A stretch of 64,000 nucleotides of DNA from Deroplatys truncata (Eukaryota > Arthropoda > Insecta > Mantodea > Mantidae), in NCBI GenBank assembly GCA_030765065.1, contig CM060976.1, positions 62,356,539 to 62,420,538 on the forward strand, read 5' to 3'. Of this stretch, positions 12,287-24,549 are shown in pieces. A program made the position numbers and the translations under genes. The notes below the pieces were generated by a model, which had not been told where the DNA came from, ran no database searches, and saw nothing but the letters and a program-made list of their open reading frames with translations. How positions within the stretch are numbered: the stretch's first letter is position 1; each line of letters starts with the position of its first letter.

Positions 12287-12644
12287 CTTCTTAACATTAA
12301 AATTAAAATGGTTCGTTTCTTACTAGGCATTATGAAAAATCTTAAAACGTGAACCTGTAAATGAAGAATAGAAACCAAAACAGAAACACCTGAAAATGCT
12401 ACTATAACAAATAATATATGAAGAATAAAATGAAACAGCCCTTAAACCGTGGAAGCAAAAAATATAAACTAAAATAGGAACATTTAAAATGCTACAATAA
12501 CGAACAATAAGATATGAATTAATACAATGAAACGATCTTACGAAACTGGTTCAAATCAGCATTCTTTTGAAGCAAAAGCCGATAGAAGATTCACAAAATC
12601 ATAGCAGTTCGTTTATTTCTCAGTAAAAAAAATATTTGACTATT

Positions 12645-13353
12645 GCTTAAGGCCTACTATGTTCCCCTTGTTTTGTATTTGCAAGGGCAATATAGAAATA
12701 CAGTAGCCTTTAAGCATATACATATTTCTTAATAGCTGTTTGCTATGTGCAGCACCATTCTCTTTGCCACAGATTAATACTCTTTGTATATCCAAGACAA
12801 AAAAATGAATAACGAATTCCCATTTGAGAAAAAGTATAGGTATCGGAAAATTTAAGGGAATAACAAGCAATATCTCAAAAATGGTTCACTCAACAAAAAA
12901 AAATGTATATGACATAAATTGTGTATTACAACGCGATCTACACTTTTTGTGTATTAAAATTTTGTCTATCTCTTTTACCAGTTATGCAAAAGTCGTTCAT
13001 AATGAAGAATACTTTTGGAGACATTCCCAGAAAATTCGAGATATACATTTCATTTGTCATGAAAATATCTTAAACATATGATATTTTAATCAAAATCGCT
13101 AGAGCCATTTTTGAGAAAATTAAAATTTTCGAAAAATGTTCCATGTAAAGGGTGGGGGGATTTTCTTGAAAACCTTCGTGTCGTATCTCTGGAAGATACT
13201 GAACCTAAATACCAAGTACGGACATGTTTCCAAAAATGCTTTTTTTTGGTTTTAGGGGGCCTCAAAACATATATTTCCGGTGAAATCTCCGTATCGAATT
13301 TTTGGGTGGAATACAATACTTCCCCCACTTACTATAGTAGTAGAGAAAGTAAA
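12645..13353 (-). repeat. R1 repeat copy
   Basis: Closely matches the copy at 7963-8872 in opposite orientation, including TTATTCATTTTTTTGTCTTG-type sequence, GTTCCATGTAAAGG, CTTCGTGTCGTATCTCTGG and the AGTAGAGAAAGTAAAAA end. The internal (TG)n block is absent. Confidence 0.8.
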
Positions 13354-14212
13354 AAAGTACCCTAAAGTAGAAAATGGCATAAAATAACCTCATAATCTGG
13401 GACCGATGATAGGATTTATGCACATGTTAGCAATGCAACAATTAAAATATGACATGACATCTGATTCCGGGCCCTGGTAGTCATAATCGCAGTAATTATT
13501 TTGTGTGTAATTGATTAAAAATAATTGAAATTCCCAAGTCTGTCTTGAATTCTAGCTCCATTAAAATGTTGAGCAGAAAAATGTAGAATATTGACTTTTT
13601 CAGTATAAAAATCAAAATGTTATCAGAGGGATTTACAAATACAGCAAAAACAGAAATCTTGAGAACAAATCAGACGTTTTAGAAACGCGCATTCATTTGT
13701 AACTTGGGAGTTTCAGTCCAATCGCGTTTTGCTCCATGGAAAACAAAAACTGCTAGGAGAGTTTCATATATGGAGAGCTGTAGAAGTTTACGCAGATCTG
13801 TTTGACGCGGAATCCCAGTTTGTAAACACTGATATACTTCATTTACTTTGAAACAGTGTACACAGAGGGGACAGGATGTGGCGCAACTACGAGCACTCGC
13901 TTTCTGTAATAATGAGTAAAACCTCGGTCGATACTCGCTTACATTCTACTTTTTCCCCTGCTCGTCGCTCTGGATCAGCATTGGAAGCTTTAGGAAGATG
14001 CTTTGTTCCCCAACTTAGCGCAAGTGAAGTACCAAACAAATTTTCTAACACTGTCCTGGGAATTGTCCATTACAGAGTTGGGAGGCAAGATTTTCAAGTC
14101 ATTTTCCATGTTTGTAAACCTAATAAGCTAAAATATTGTTGTTTTTATAGAAAACACGTATCCTTTGTTTTTATATAACATTCTTTCTGAAATTGTACTT
14201 TTATTCAGATAT

Positions 14213-14256
<44 letters not shown>

Positions 14257-15150
14257 TATACTTACAAAACGCAATTTTCACTAAAACACTATGAGCTGTA
14301 TGTTAAGAAATTGTTTGTAACTTGTACTATTTTTCACAAAAGTAAATGATCAACTTCAGTGAAACCTGCGCGAAGAGTCACATAATTCTCAGGCGTTTTT
14401 GCGTAAATTGCATGAGAATGAAATTTGCCATATACTTCCTTGGCTGTGCAGATGGCATGGCAACCGTCGGCTCACCTAGCAGCTTTGAAAAGTAATATTA
14501 AAGCAAACTAACGGGCAAATATTGTAAATTCAACTTCAGTACAAATGTACAAAATATGTTGTTATAATGTTTCCATTAAGTTGTGGACCAGAAGAAAAAA
14601 CATTCCAGTGTTGGGTGCTTTGCTTACAAACATAAGCTTAATCAGCAACACGCTGTTTTTGTGCTTAGGATATCTGAACACATTAAAGCGTGTTAGTGCT
14701 GATCAACCGTGGTGGTGAAACGTGGATCGAATCCCATCTAACGCGTTTTTTTGTAGGGAACACCATTGTTTATATAACCTGTGGCGAATATAAAATTATA
14801 CAAATTAATGCAACCTCTTTCTGATAAGCTACTCCTTTAGAGCGGTAAGTTACATAGCTATTTTTATTTCACGTAGCGTTGTAATTTTTCCGCCGTCTTA
14901 AGAACGCTGCAATAAGATTGACATTTTACAACTGAATGTTTTATAAAATATTAATTGCAACTGCTGCAATAAAAAACACACAAAAAAAAAAACAGGGAAT
15001 ACGCCTACCTCAACTGTCAATAAGTCCTCCTGAAATTAATAACATTTTACTTGAAATACCAATATTCTAAGTTATTTCGATGATTCCTCTATAAATTTCT
15101 AAGATTACTATCATGTTAAAGAATTTACTTCATTCATTTATTGTTATCTT
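13354..15150. other. No gene; (TA)n microsatellite at 14217-14252
   Basis: A short (CA)n passes into a pure (TA) run at 14217-14252. A 100-residue plus-strand frame at 13876-14178 shows no domain I recognise and is not called. Confidence 0.5.
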
Positions 15151-15159
15151 ATCTTCCTG

Positions 15160-15620
15160 AAAGGAGGGGAACTGGCACTGATCCAGAGGAGATATTGTAC
15201 CTACGCTCCACGAAGGGGCGTCCGCGGGAGAAGGGATGAGGCGAAAGGAGACACCGTGTGGCCGGATCCAGGAGCGATGGTACAGCAATGACGGAGTCCC
15301 TAAGTTTCCAGATATAGATGCCCCGACAGACGGACAGACAGACCGGGGTCCCCGCCCCACGCAGAGGGGATCCAACACCCCTAAGGGTGTTCGGATACCC
15401 GGCAGTCGGCCGAAAGCCGAGGAGAGAGTTCACAGAGAGCATCCTTTTCTCCTGCCACACTGCACCGAAACACCATCACCGACACTTCCGACACCGAAAG
15501 AGCCCAACGAGCTGAAGGATGAATGAAATGATGAATGGAACGAAATGAAGGGACAGGAAATTCGGGGGCTGCAATAAACCACTCCAGCATTTGTCTGACG
15601 CGGAAAAAACCCGAAAAAAC
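15160..15620 (-). mobile_element. S1 SINE-like copy, headless
   Basis: On the minus strand it has the phrases CATGGGTTTTTTCGGG and AATGCTGGAGTGG, which match the S1 region after the tRNA-like head, and a GC-rich body. Several overlapping short frames on both strands reflect high GC and few stops, not coding. The tRNA-like head is missing. Confidence 0.5.
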
Positions 15621-16084
15621 CCATGGGTGAACTCTGCATGATTACATTCTTTCATAGTTAATTATGTAATAATAGGACACAAATACCATACTATGTGGGA
15701 ATAAGACTCAAAGTATCGAAATAAAATTAATGTAATACGTTAGGAACGAATTGAATAGTAAAAAGACGATATTAATGGTCACAAAAGTGCATTGTTACAA
15801 GAACTGGATGCCAGTGAATAAAGTAATTAAAGATATGCTAAACATTAACCTTCTTTATCGTACAGATAAAGCCGCATTAAGCGGCAAGGTAGTGTGGAAA
15901 CTTTCATCTCGCCCAGGTTTAACGTGGGCGACCTGCTCTCGATTGCTGAATAGCTGGAAACAATGCAGTTGTGGATTGAAGGGTTTTATTGTTATAGTTG
16001 TTGCACCACGTATGGTATACCAACTTAAAGCTGTTTTAGACTACACGCGTAATGGATGCCAATTTTGCGGTAGATGTTTCTAGG
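15621..16084. other. No gene seen
   Basis: An isolated 110-residue plus-strand frame (15751-16083) has no recognisable motif. It ends where a GC-rich tandem repeat begins. Confidence 0.4.
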
Positions 16085-16228
16085 AGTGTTCGCCCCACGT
16101 ACGATACAAACTTTCCGGTGGCCTTCGCCCCACGTACGATACAAACTTTCCGGTGGCTTTGGTCCCACGTTTATTTTTCCAGCAGCCTTCGCCCCACGTT
16201 CACTTTTCCGGGTGCCTTCGCCCCCACG
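16085..16228. repeat. Short tandem repeat, CGCCCCACGT core
   Basis: About four imperfect units of 35-50 bp share TTCGCCCCACGT followed by ACTTTTCCGG-like sequence. The first two units are nearly identical (ACGATACAAACTTTCCGGTGG). Confidence 0.75.
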
Positions 16229-17057
16229 TTTAAAAATCAACTTTGTATTTTAATATATATTTAAATATTATATATGTATGCCTCGGCTGCGTCAGTAGTA
16301 ATTTCCAGAACACGTATCTCTTAGCAGGGCTGGTACGGTTAAAGAACAAGGCTTACACAAATTATAATTGTATTGTACTTTGTTTATTAATCCTTCATAC
16401 GATTAAATAACACTTCACTGATATATCCTATATAGAGCTGTGAGATTATTGTTATTTGCACTTTTAATAGGTAAACTTTATATTATTCTCACCGCAATGA
16501 ATTTTTTATGTCTCACACTGAACCTGTACCGTACCGATCTGCTTGGTTACGCTTCCTTGTAGCGTCTCGCGTCTGAATCTGTACATTTCCTCTATTTCAA
16601 GTCTCTGATTGGCTAAGCCTACTCCAATAAAATACTTTTATTTAAGTTAAGCTTTTTCTAGTTTTTGATTGGCTATTTATAAACTGTTTTAAATGTTACA
16701 TTATTATTGTTCCAAGAACAATTAGTAGCCTTTTTAAACTTTCTAATTTATTGTTGTCTCAAGGTTACCTCTTTGTTAACAACTTTCGGCTTTTACTTTG
16801 TAATTCTGTTTGCTACGGAAAGCAGCTTGCTTCTATTCTCATAGCTCCTAGATTGTTAAACTGCATAATACATTCACATACATTTTATACTTGAACATAA
16901 CACATAATAATATAAACATAATACAATGATTGTAATATATACTTTATACATTATATTATACACATCTTGCTTTAAGGCGGGCTGTTATTAAATTTTATAT
17001 TATATAACTAGACTGGTATCTATTAAGTGATAAAAATACTGCCTCAGGATTACAAAC
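16229..17057. other. No gene seen; AT-rich
   Basis: AT-rich DNA with no recognisable feature. It could be part of an LTR or of the outer part of the inverted repeat that follows, but I have no direct support. Confidence 0.4.
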
Positions 17058-17665
17058 GTGCAGCAACCATTTGCATCTAGCAGCGTTGCCATTTTGTTTG
17101 TTTCCAAGCACTATACCTACACTTTTGCCATGTCCCCATTAACTCAATTTTTAGAAGTGTGTCCTTATTCTGATTCTCCACTCCTGATGAAAGAATCTAG
17201 ATTAATTAAAGACGGTTAATTTTCCATTTCAGAAAATAAACATGCAGGAAGCGAGGATGGGACCACAGCACAACTTTAGAGTTCTACGGATGGCGATGCA
17301 ACGATCTCGGCCATTCCTCATTTGGGTAATTTGCTCTCTATTCATGTATTAAGTTTTATTCTTTCGCTAACTTGGCAACAAATTTCATTGCAATGTGAAA
17401 AGTTCGTAGCATCCTGAGAAATGGTTTAAATATTTTTGTTTCTAGATATTCGTTTACATTTATTTAGGTGATAAAAAGGGAACATTGCCAAGAACAAAAA
17501 TGAGTATCGCAGTACATATCCAGTGTGGAGTAGGTATAAATTCCTTTAGTTACCTTTATTAACGACAGAAAAATGAAGATGAAATGATTAAAACGGTATA
17601 ATGGTTTTTACACGTTCCCATTGATAGACATTTGAAAATAGTGTCCTTCAGATTCACGTTCATAC
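17058..17665 (+). repeat. Left arm of a ~600-bp imperfect inverted repeat
   Basis: Matches the reverse complement of 20640-21196 in order: GCAGCGTTGCCATTTTGTTT, CATGTCCCCATTAACTCA, TTAATTAAAGACG, TTTCAGAAAATAA, TAAGTTTTATTCT, GTTTCTAGATATTCGTTTAC, ATGAGTATC and AGACATTTGAAAATA. Point differences and small indels show it is not recent. Confidence 0.8.
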
Positions 17666-18284
17666 AAGACGGAGGATTCAATACTGAATACGCGGTGATT
17701 TACAGGCACCACTGATGTTATAAACTTACTAGTTGTTACAGTTCAATAATATCAACTTCATAATCAAACCCTCCACCTTGTGCAGCAATTCTGCTTTGCA
17801 AACTGGAGATCAAAATGTAATCGTGTTTGCAATGAATGTATTTTCTTCAGTATTTCGATCACGGCTCAATTTATTTATTTACTTCGATCACTCATTCATG
17901 ACACAATCATCATTCATCTTATTAGACCTGAGTTGTTACTAGGTATACTTAATCATCACAACAAAGAATCATTGGTATTATTATATCCAACAGGTTAAAT
18001 AAGGAAAACTTTGAGAGTATATGCTAGTCCCTAACACGTGTTATGTATATGAGAGTGATAAATCATGACCATTACACCAACAAAGTAACAGAAGTCATTT
18101 TTGTAGCTGTTAAATTTAGGCTGGCTTAAAATTTAACGACCATCTGAAAAATGGCCGAGCAGGTCTGTTAAGACAACGTCTACAACTTTCAGGAATTTCT
18201 ATGAAAATAACCTTTCAGAGTGTGATGCTTTTAAAAGCCTTAATTGAAGGCTACATTCTGGGAATGTAAATAAAATGTTACCAT

Positions 18285-19199
18285 ATTTCCAGGACATGGT
18301 CTTCTAGAACCTCCTGCACTCTGCCTTCTCGGTGCATCTCCCATTCCTGAATAATGAACGCCTACATGTGCTCAATGGGGTTCAAATCAGAAGATTTCGG
18401 GGCCCAATCGATGCACACAATTTCTGGGTATCTTATTAACCTGTTTTTGGTGAAATTGTATGTATGCGCAGCACTGTTGTCGTGCATAAACAAATATTCG
18501 CTCTGTTCCGGGAAATTAACCTGTAGAAATTGCAACAGTGTTCTGGAGGATATCAATATAAACCGCACTGGTCATTCTCTCCGTCATCGTAATCAGTTGT
18601 CCTGGTCCAGATGCTGTCCTATAGACCCAAAAGTGAGGTGATATTCTTACATAGCGATTTCCACGCACATGTCTGGGATCGTATCTTGTGTCACGCTGTC
18701 TATAGAGACACACCCTACCTTGCTGGTCAGATAGGGACACCTTCTCTCCGACCAGATCGTTAGATCTCAGTAGGCCTGCGGTGGTTGGATGTCTCTTTGG
18801 GCCCTTTCCAATCTTCTGTCTTTGTAAGCCTCGGTGAGGATTGTCTTGGTGGCAGACGATGAAATTCAAGGGCAGCCTCCTTAGTCTCTGCCGTATAGTT
18901 TTATGAGAACATTCGTATTACACAGCAAAACGGATCTGAGAGTAATAGGATGCTCCCTCACCTCTGTCACCAGTGCCTTATTCTGTGCTGCGGTAATTTC
19001 TCGAAGCCCTCCTGATCTTGGTAGCGACTTGGCCCATTCAACGTCTTCCGCTTGACATCGGTGTAACCATTTATTGACCATCTTACATTAAGGGAACGTT
19101 CTCTAGAGATATGGGAAACATTCTGGCCCTGTGAGAAATTCCTATGACCTCGTACCTCTTTGCTGCTGTCAACTCTTGATAACCACGTGGACGAGGCAT
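18285..19199 (-). pseudogene. Tc1-family transposase, decayed
   Basis: Minus-strand frames give MPRPRGYQELTAAKRYEVIG at the start (ATG at 19199), then GPSRYQDQEGF, an aspartate in VSLSDQQGRVCLYRQRDT (first catalytic position, with glutamine where glutamate is usual after it), HFWVYRTASGPGQLITMTER, LFMHDNSAAHTYNF (second) and SSDLNPIEHM (third, glutamate). This is the DD34E Tc1 pattern. Several stops and frame changes break it. A mariner sits at its start codon (19201-20504), and the pair lies between the arms of a ~600-bp inverted repeat. Confidence 0.85.
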
Positions 19200-19200
19200 A

Positions 19201-20504
19201 CGAGGTCTGTTCAAAAAATTTCAGAACATTCGTAATTTGTTGGATTGTTGGAGCGAAATGCGGTTGGCATCCCTGCACACGCCTGTGTTTAATGTGTAGC
19301 TGCCGGGACTTTCATTATTCTATATCTGTTAGTTATTGTTCAGTGCTGTATTGAGTAGAACGTTGTGTCGCACAGCTTGCGAATTTCGAGATGGCAGATT
19401 TACAGGAGCAACCAGTCTGCATTAATGCTTGAAACTCAAGAAAACCTTTACAGAGACACGCCAAATGATACAGAAAACCTACGGTGATGAGTGCTTAAGC
19501 AGTAATCGGTCTTACGAATGGTTCACGCGGTTTAAAAATGACCGGATGGAAGTTAAAGATGACCCTCGTTCAGGACGCCCTTCGACGTCTACCAACGACG
19601 CTCATGTCAGGAACGTTAACGTGCGTGCCAATCGAAGACTGACTGTCCGAGAGATTGCAGAAGAATGTAACATTTCAATTGGATCAATGCATGGAATCCT
19701 GACACAGCATCTTGGAATTCATTGTGCTGCCGCCAAGTTCGTCCCACGGCTCATGAGTCAAGTCCAGAAAGACCATCGCCTCGCAATCTGTGAAGAGCTT
19801 TTGGATCGCGCAAATGAGAACGAGATGTTCCTTAAGAGAATCATAACTGATGATGAGACGTGGGTCTATGGTTATGATGTTGAGACCAAGCTTCAATCTT
19901 CACAATGGGTCGGGAAAGGTTCTCCAAGACCAAAAAAAGCTTGTCAGGGCAGGTCAAATGTCAAAGCCCTGCTGATAGTTCTCTTTGACTTTGAAGGATT
20001 AGTTTATCATGAATTCGTGCCACAGGGGCAAACCGTTATTCGATGGTACTATAGTGACGTGTTGTGACGCCGGCAAGAAAATGTGAGAAGGAAACGGCTT
20101 GGAATGCGGCGAGACAATTCATGGCTCTTGCATCACGATAACACACCTGCACATTCATCCTGTTGGTGCGTGACTATTGCACAAAAAAGATATCACTGTG
20201 CTGCCTCATCCTCCGTACTCTACAGAACTGGCCCCTGTGGAGCTTTTTTTATTTCCAAAGTTGAAAACCCCGTTGAAAGGACGAAGATTTGCAACGATAG
20301 AGGAGATAAAAGAAAATTCGCAGATGGCGCTTCGCGCGATCCAGAAAGAGGTGTACTAGGACTGCTTCCGGAAGTGGAAACGGCGTTGGGAGCGGTGTAT
20401 CAATTGTGGAGGAGAGTATTTCGAAGGAGACCATGCACAATAAGTAAAAGCAAGCGTAGAGAAATATTGTGGTTAAAGTTCCGGAATTTTTCGAACAGAC
20501 CTCG
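19201..20504. mobile_element. Mariner element, complete ends, nested in Tc1
   Basis: Inverted ends CGAGGTCTGTTC(A/G)AAAAATT occur at 19201 and, reversed, at 20504, each flanked by TA (19199-19200, 20505-20506). The insertion point overlaps the ATG of the older Tc1 transposase. Confidence 0.9.
19391..20443 (+). pseudogene. Mariner transposase, frameshifted
   Basis: The 350-codon span starts at ATG 19391. It includes the HTH_48-type N-terminus (RQMIQKTYGDECLS, then YEWFTRFKNDRMEVKDDPRS), VREIAEECNISIGSMHGIL, ITDDETWVYGYD with the first catalytic D, LHHDNTPAHSS with the second, and ELAPVELFLFPKLK. In this last motif the third catalytic aspartate of the mariner DD34D triad is replaced by glutamate. 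The frame shifts near 19428 and again near 20085-20180; stops lie at 20065-20067 and 20357-20359. C-terminal CINCGGEYFEGD is intact. Confidence 0.9.
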
Positions 20505-20639
20505 TATTGCGTCGTTTTGCACGAATGTCTAAGAAGAATGACAGAGAGAAACATAGAATAGCGAAAGTGATGTTTTTTGCACACGCTTACAACACTTTAA
20601 GATAATAAAGAGGCGAAAACATAAGAGTTGTAAATCCTG

Positions 20640-21196
20640 TATGAATTTTTGTCCGAATGTCATTATTTTCAAATGTCCATTAAAGGGAAGGGTAATAACT
20701 ATTATGTCGTTTTAACGATTTCATTATTATTTGTCTGTTGTTAACAAAAGAAAGTAAAGCACTCCACACTAAACATTGGGATACTCATCTTTATCTGGAT
20801 AATGTTCTCTTTATCCTATAAATAAATGTAAACGAATATCTAGAAACAAAAGCAAAATATTTAAACCATTTCTTAGGGTGCTACGAACTTTCCGCCTTGC
20901 AATCAAATTTGTTGCTAAGCTAGCGACAGAATAAAACTTAATATCATATGAACAGAGCACAAATTACGCCACTAAGGAATAGCCGAGATATTACATCGCT
21001 GTCCATGGAATTCGAAAGTGCCAACTGTTCCTGGTTCCACTTTCACCTCCGGCATTCTTATTTTCTGAAATAGAAAATTAACCAACGTCTTTAATTAATC
21101 TAACTTCTAGAAACTGAGTTAATGGGGACATGGCAACATTGTATAGCGCTTGGAATAAACAAAATGGCAACGCTGCTAGGTGAAACGGTTGCTTCT
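20640..21196 (-). repeat. Right arm of the ~600-bp imperfect inverted repeat
   Basis: Reverse complement counterpart of 17058-17665. The arms enclose about 3 kb holding the Tc1 remnant and the nested mariner. Without the 1.3-kb mariner the enclosed core is about 1.7 kb, so the arms could be long terminal repeats of one old transposon or the result of a duplication. Confidence 0.8.
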
Positions 21197-21539
21197 CTTC
21201 AAGTAATCCACAACTGAATTGTGTTTTGTTTTTACTTTATTCACTAGTATTCAGTTCTTCTAACAATGCGACCATTAATACCATATTTTTAGTATTAAGT
21301 GCTTGCCTATAATATGCAATATAGAGAGAGCCAAAAGACTACGAACCGTCAGCGCGGTGTTTTTCCTGTCCGCGTCTCGGCGCTCGTTGCAGTCTGCCGC
21401 TATCATAGAAAGGCGCGGATGAAACCATACAACATTCATAAAACTACTTTTAAAGGCTTTACTAACCAACTTTATAAAAGGAGATGCTAAAACTAGCCAA
21501 TGTCGTTATCCATACATTTTTAACACCTCTTTAGGAAAC

Positions 21540-21742
21540 TATCCATCACTCGCCGTAGTTCACGTTGAGAAATGCTGGCAATTTCTGCCGGATATTTTGT
21601 TTTAATCCCTCCAAGGTGTGCGGGTTTGTCTTGTACACTATATGTTTTAAGTTACCCCAGAGATAGAAATCCCAGGGGGTTAGGTCGGGGGACCGAGGGG
21701 GCCACAAAGCTCTGTTAATAATTCTGTCCTCAAACGCACTTT
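21540..21742 (-). pseudogene. Transposase C-terminal fragment in copy A
   Basis: The minus strand reads LWPPRSPDLTPWDFYLWGN, then KTNPHTLEGLKQNI. This contains the third catalytic acid region of DUF4817-type mariners (D in WDFYLWG). Upstream sequence is replaced by the S4 insertion at 21745. Confidence 0.75.
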
Positions 21743-21744
21743 CG

Positions 21745-22066
21745 ATGTGCCGTCCAGTCTAACCGCCGCCCTCGGCGGCCCTAATGCCATCTGCACGGCA
21801 TGAAGCAAGTGGTTACAGGGATGAGACCTAGAAGGCTAACTGTCCGCCTTTATATGGGAGCGGCGGTTGGACTGGACGGCATCCTGCACGAAGCAGAAGA
21901 TTCGGTAGCTTTGCGCTAGGGTCTCTGTGACACGTGACGGAACAGGTGGTTACAGGGATGAGACCTAGAAGGCTAACTGTCCATCACATATCGTTCCAAG
22001 AGTTATCTTCCAACAGATACGTCGCGATATCATCAGGGAGTTAAAACGACGTAAAATAAAATAGAG
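21745..22066 (+). repeat. S4 dimeric repeat
   Basis: Two partial monomers each end with GGTTACAGGGATGAGACCTA followed by GAAGGCTAACTGTCC. A tail CGTCGCGATATCA...CGACGTAAAATAAAA follows. The same arrangement is at 53512-53884. The A-rich tail suggests a SINE, but I see no clear pol III boxes. Confidence 0.65.
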
Positions 22067-22726
22067 AGAGAAAAAAAATTGTTCTCATCGAAATATTGCC
22101 CGTATAAGCTATTGCAGCGTCTTGTTGAAAAAAGGCAAAATCATGCTCCCTGGCTGTTAATTCTCTAAAAAAGGGTGCAAAATAGTATTTTCACATATGT
22201 ACGGGCGTCAACTGTTAACTCGAAAAAAAAATCATCAACGGGAACTACGGCGAATGATGGATACTTTCCTAAAGAGGTGCCAAAAATGTATGGACAACGA
22301 CGGTGGCAAGTTTCAGTATCTACTTTCATAAAGTTGATAAGTAAAGCTTTTAAAAAAAAGTTTAAAAAAATGTTGTATGGTTTCATCCGCGCCTTTCTAT
22401 GATAGCGACAGACGGCAACGAGCGCCGAGGACGCGGACAGGAAAGACACCGCGCATGCGGTTCGAGTTTTTTTGGCTCTCCCTGTATATTAAATACATTT
22501 GCTTTCAATACTTTGAGTGTTATTCTCATATAGCATGGTATTTGTGTCGTATTACTGCATAATTAGCTATAAAGGAGTATAATATATGAGTTCACTCAAA
22601 ATTTCTAAAATGATTGTTTTCGTTTCTTGTGCCTGAAACATTTTAATTTCTTTGCTTGTCGAGATCTTCTTACATGACGATATAGTGCTTCCTTATATCT
22701 ATTGTAAACATTAACATTGCATGAAA

Positions 22727-23080
22727 CGAGCGGGATGACTCAGGCGGCAACGTCTATGGTCCGCATTCGGGAGGTCTCGGGTTCGATTCCGGTGACCGCC
22801 CATTCTGAACATGGGGTTCTTCGTGGTTTACCCCTGGTCGCCTAGGCGAATGCCGGGGTGGTGTATTCCACCTGAATTTCTCCTTTCCTCCATTTCCTCT
22901 CATTTCGTCTCTCCCTTTCACGTTTCAGGTGTGTTTGCAGCCGCTGCGGTGCTAACGGTGCCCGAAAGATGGCGCGGATGCACACGCATTGGAAACATTT
23001 CTCCCCGCGTACGCCAGAGTGACTGTCCCGCCAGTTAGGGTCGCTACGTCGCCCTCTTGAGGATTCCTTGCTTACTAGTG
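22727..23080 (+). mobile_element. S1 SINE with tRNA-like head
   Basis: The head GAGCGGGATGACTCAGGCGG contains box A. GGTTCGATTCC at about 22780 is box B. The body phrase CCTAGGCGAATGCCGGGGTGG matches the other S1 copies. The 3' end is less conserved here. No gene is present. Confidence 0.75.
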
Positions 23081-24549
23081 CGTGGGTGTTCAAACCGGAA
23101 ATATTAGAGACTTCTGCGTGACTCTATAGGCTTGTCTGCCTGCCTTCGCCTCATCCCAGCCTCCCAAGCAGTGTAGCCACAATAGATCAAGCTGGTTGCA
23201 TTGCGCGAGATGTCCCCTTTCGTTGAACACCTCCTACATCCTAAGATAATCACTAGGCCTGATATCGTCACCTGCTCGAGTCGTTAAATACATTTGAAAA
23301 TCGACTTATGTGACGTATTTTTTATTTGCTTGAAAATTAAAACCTGGAGGGTATGTGGATCAAGAACTAACATTCCTGAAATCATCGGATTTCCAACCTG
23401 CATTAAAATACATTTATTTCAGAACGTCCCTTGTAAATATTTCGTTACTGACTTATTTGGAAATATTTTGATCTTTTAGTCTTAAAAGTTTAAATGTGTT
23501 AAAATATTCAGTTAGTTGCATAATGGTAAGCAAATAAGATTCTTATGTACTCAACTTTTGTCTTTTTCGAAATTCGTATAATGTACTTCCTGGTGACTTT
23601 CTTAATGCGTTAGATGCCACACTTATTACTCTTAATACATACATTTTGCATGTTAAAAATTGAACATCGCCAACATTTCCCTTATCTAGAAACAAAATGT
23701 CCAATGTTCACTGAGCTTAATGAAAGTTCATATTCTTTTATTTATGGCGCGAGATACCTTGCTGTTCGTTTCTATTCTTGAAATCTTCAGCATTAGTTGG
23801 CGTATAAAGCTCAACCTAGCGCCATGGCATGTCTGCATAAGCAAGAAGATGTGTGGTAGGTCGTTGTGTCTTAACTGTGGTTGCATATTATACGAGCTTC
23901 TTTTGTTGTGATTTGGCGTTAGTCAAGTATTAGGCGTAATAACAAACCGCTTATTGTGACTAGTTTGTATGCGTTGGACATTGAATTCAAGGTGAATGTT
24001 AATGACTATGTTATTGAGGGTATTAGAAAAAGTCATGAAAGATATGTTATGACCCATTTTCGTAGGCACTTCATCCTGACAAAGCGGCGCAACTTAACAG
24101 AGCTGAGATATCAATAATGACTGACAAAAGTACTTGGAAATCAACTTGGAACGAATAGGCAAATCAAGAAAAATAGAAGTATCAGCTGTGGTAGTAACGG
24201 GTATTATTGGAAAGTTAAATCACTGTGAAATACAAATTAATCCTTACAGAGCTAATTATAAAGCCCGGACATTAAAATAATTTGCAATATAGTGTCACTC
24301 CACGTCAAATCGAACTATTTTTAACAAAAATTGCCCGTCATATGTTTGATTTGTTTCAAACTTCTCTGTACGCTTTCTTATCGCAAAAATTTATGTGTAT
24401 TAACAATAGTATCATACCGGTTACTAAGTAACGAATTTTCAGAAATAGCACTCCCCTCGACATGTTTAAATACGTATAGTTCCGGTCCTATTTACGTTAG
24501 AGACTTTATCTCATTTGAAAGCTCAGAGAATGCACTTTATTCCTGTATA
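23081..24549. other. No gene seen
   Basis: 1.4 kb of AT-rich DNA with only short frames and no motif or repeat I can name. Confidence 0.5.

Larger units (their letters stand above)
21322..22484. mobile_element. Mariner-like element with long TIRs (copy A)
   Basis: Ends pair over about 240 bp. They share CCAAAAGACT-type outer sequence, GCGCGGTGTTTTTCCTGTCC, TCTGCCGCTATCATAGAAAGG, GGAGATGCT, CCTCTTTAGGAAA and TCGCCGTAGTTC. Both ends are flanked by TA (21320-21321, 22485-22486). The outermost bases differ from sister copies (GAGAGAGCC against GAGTGAGCC). The interior holds only the 3' end of a transposase plus an S4 repeat, so it is non-autonomous. Confidence 0.85.
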
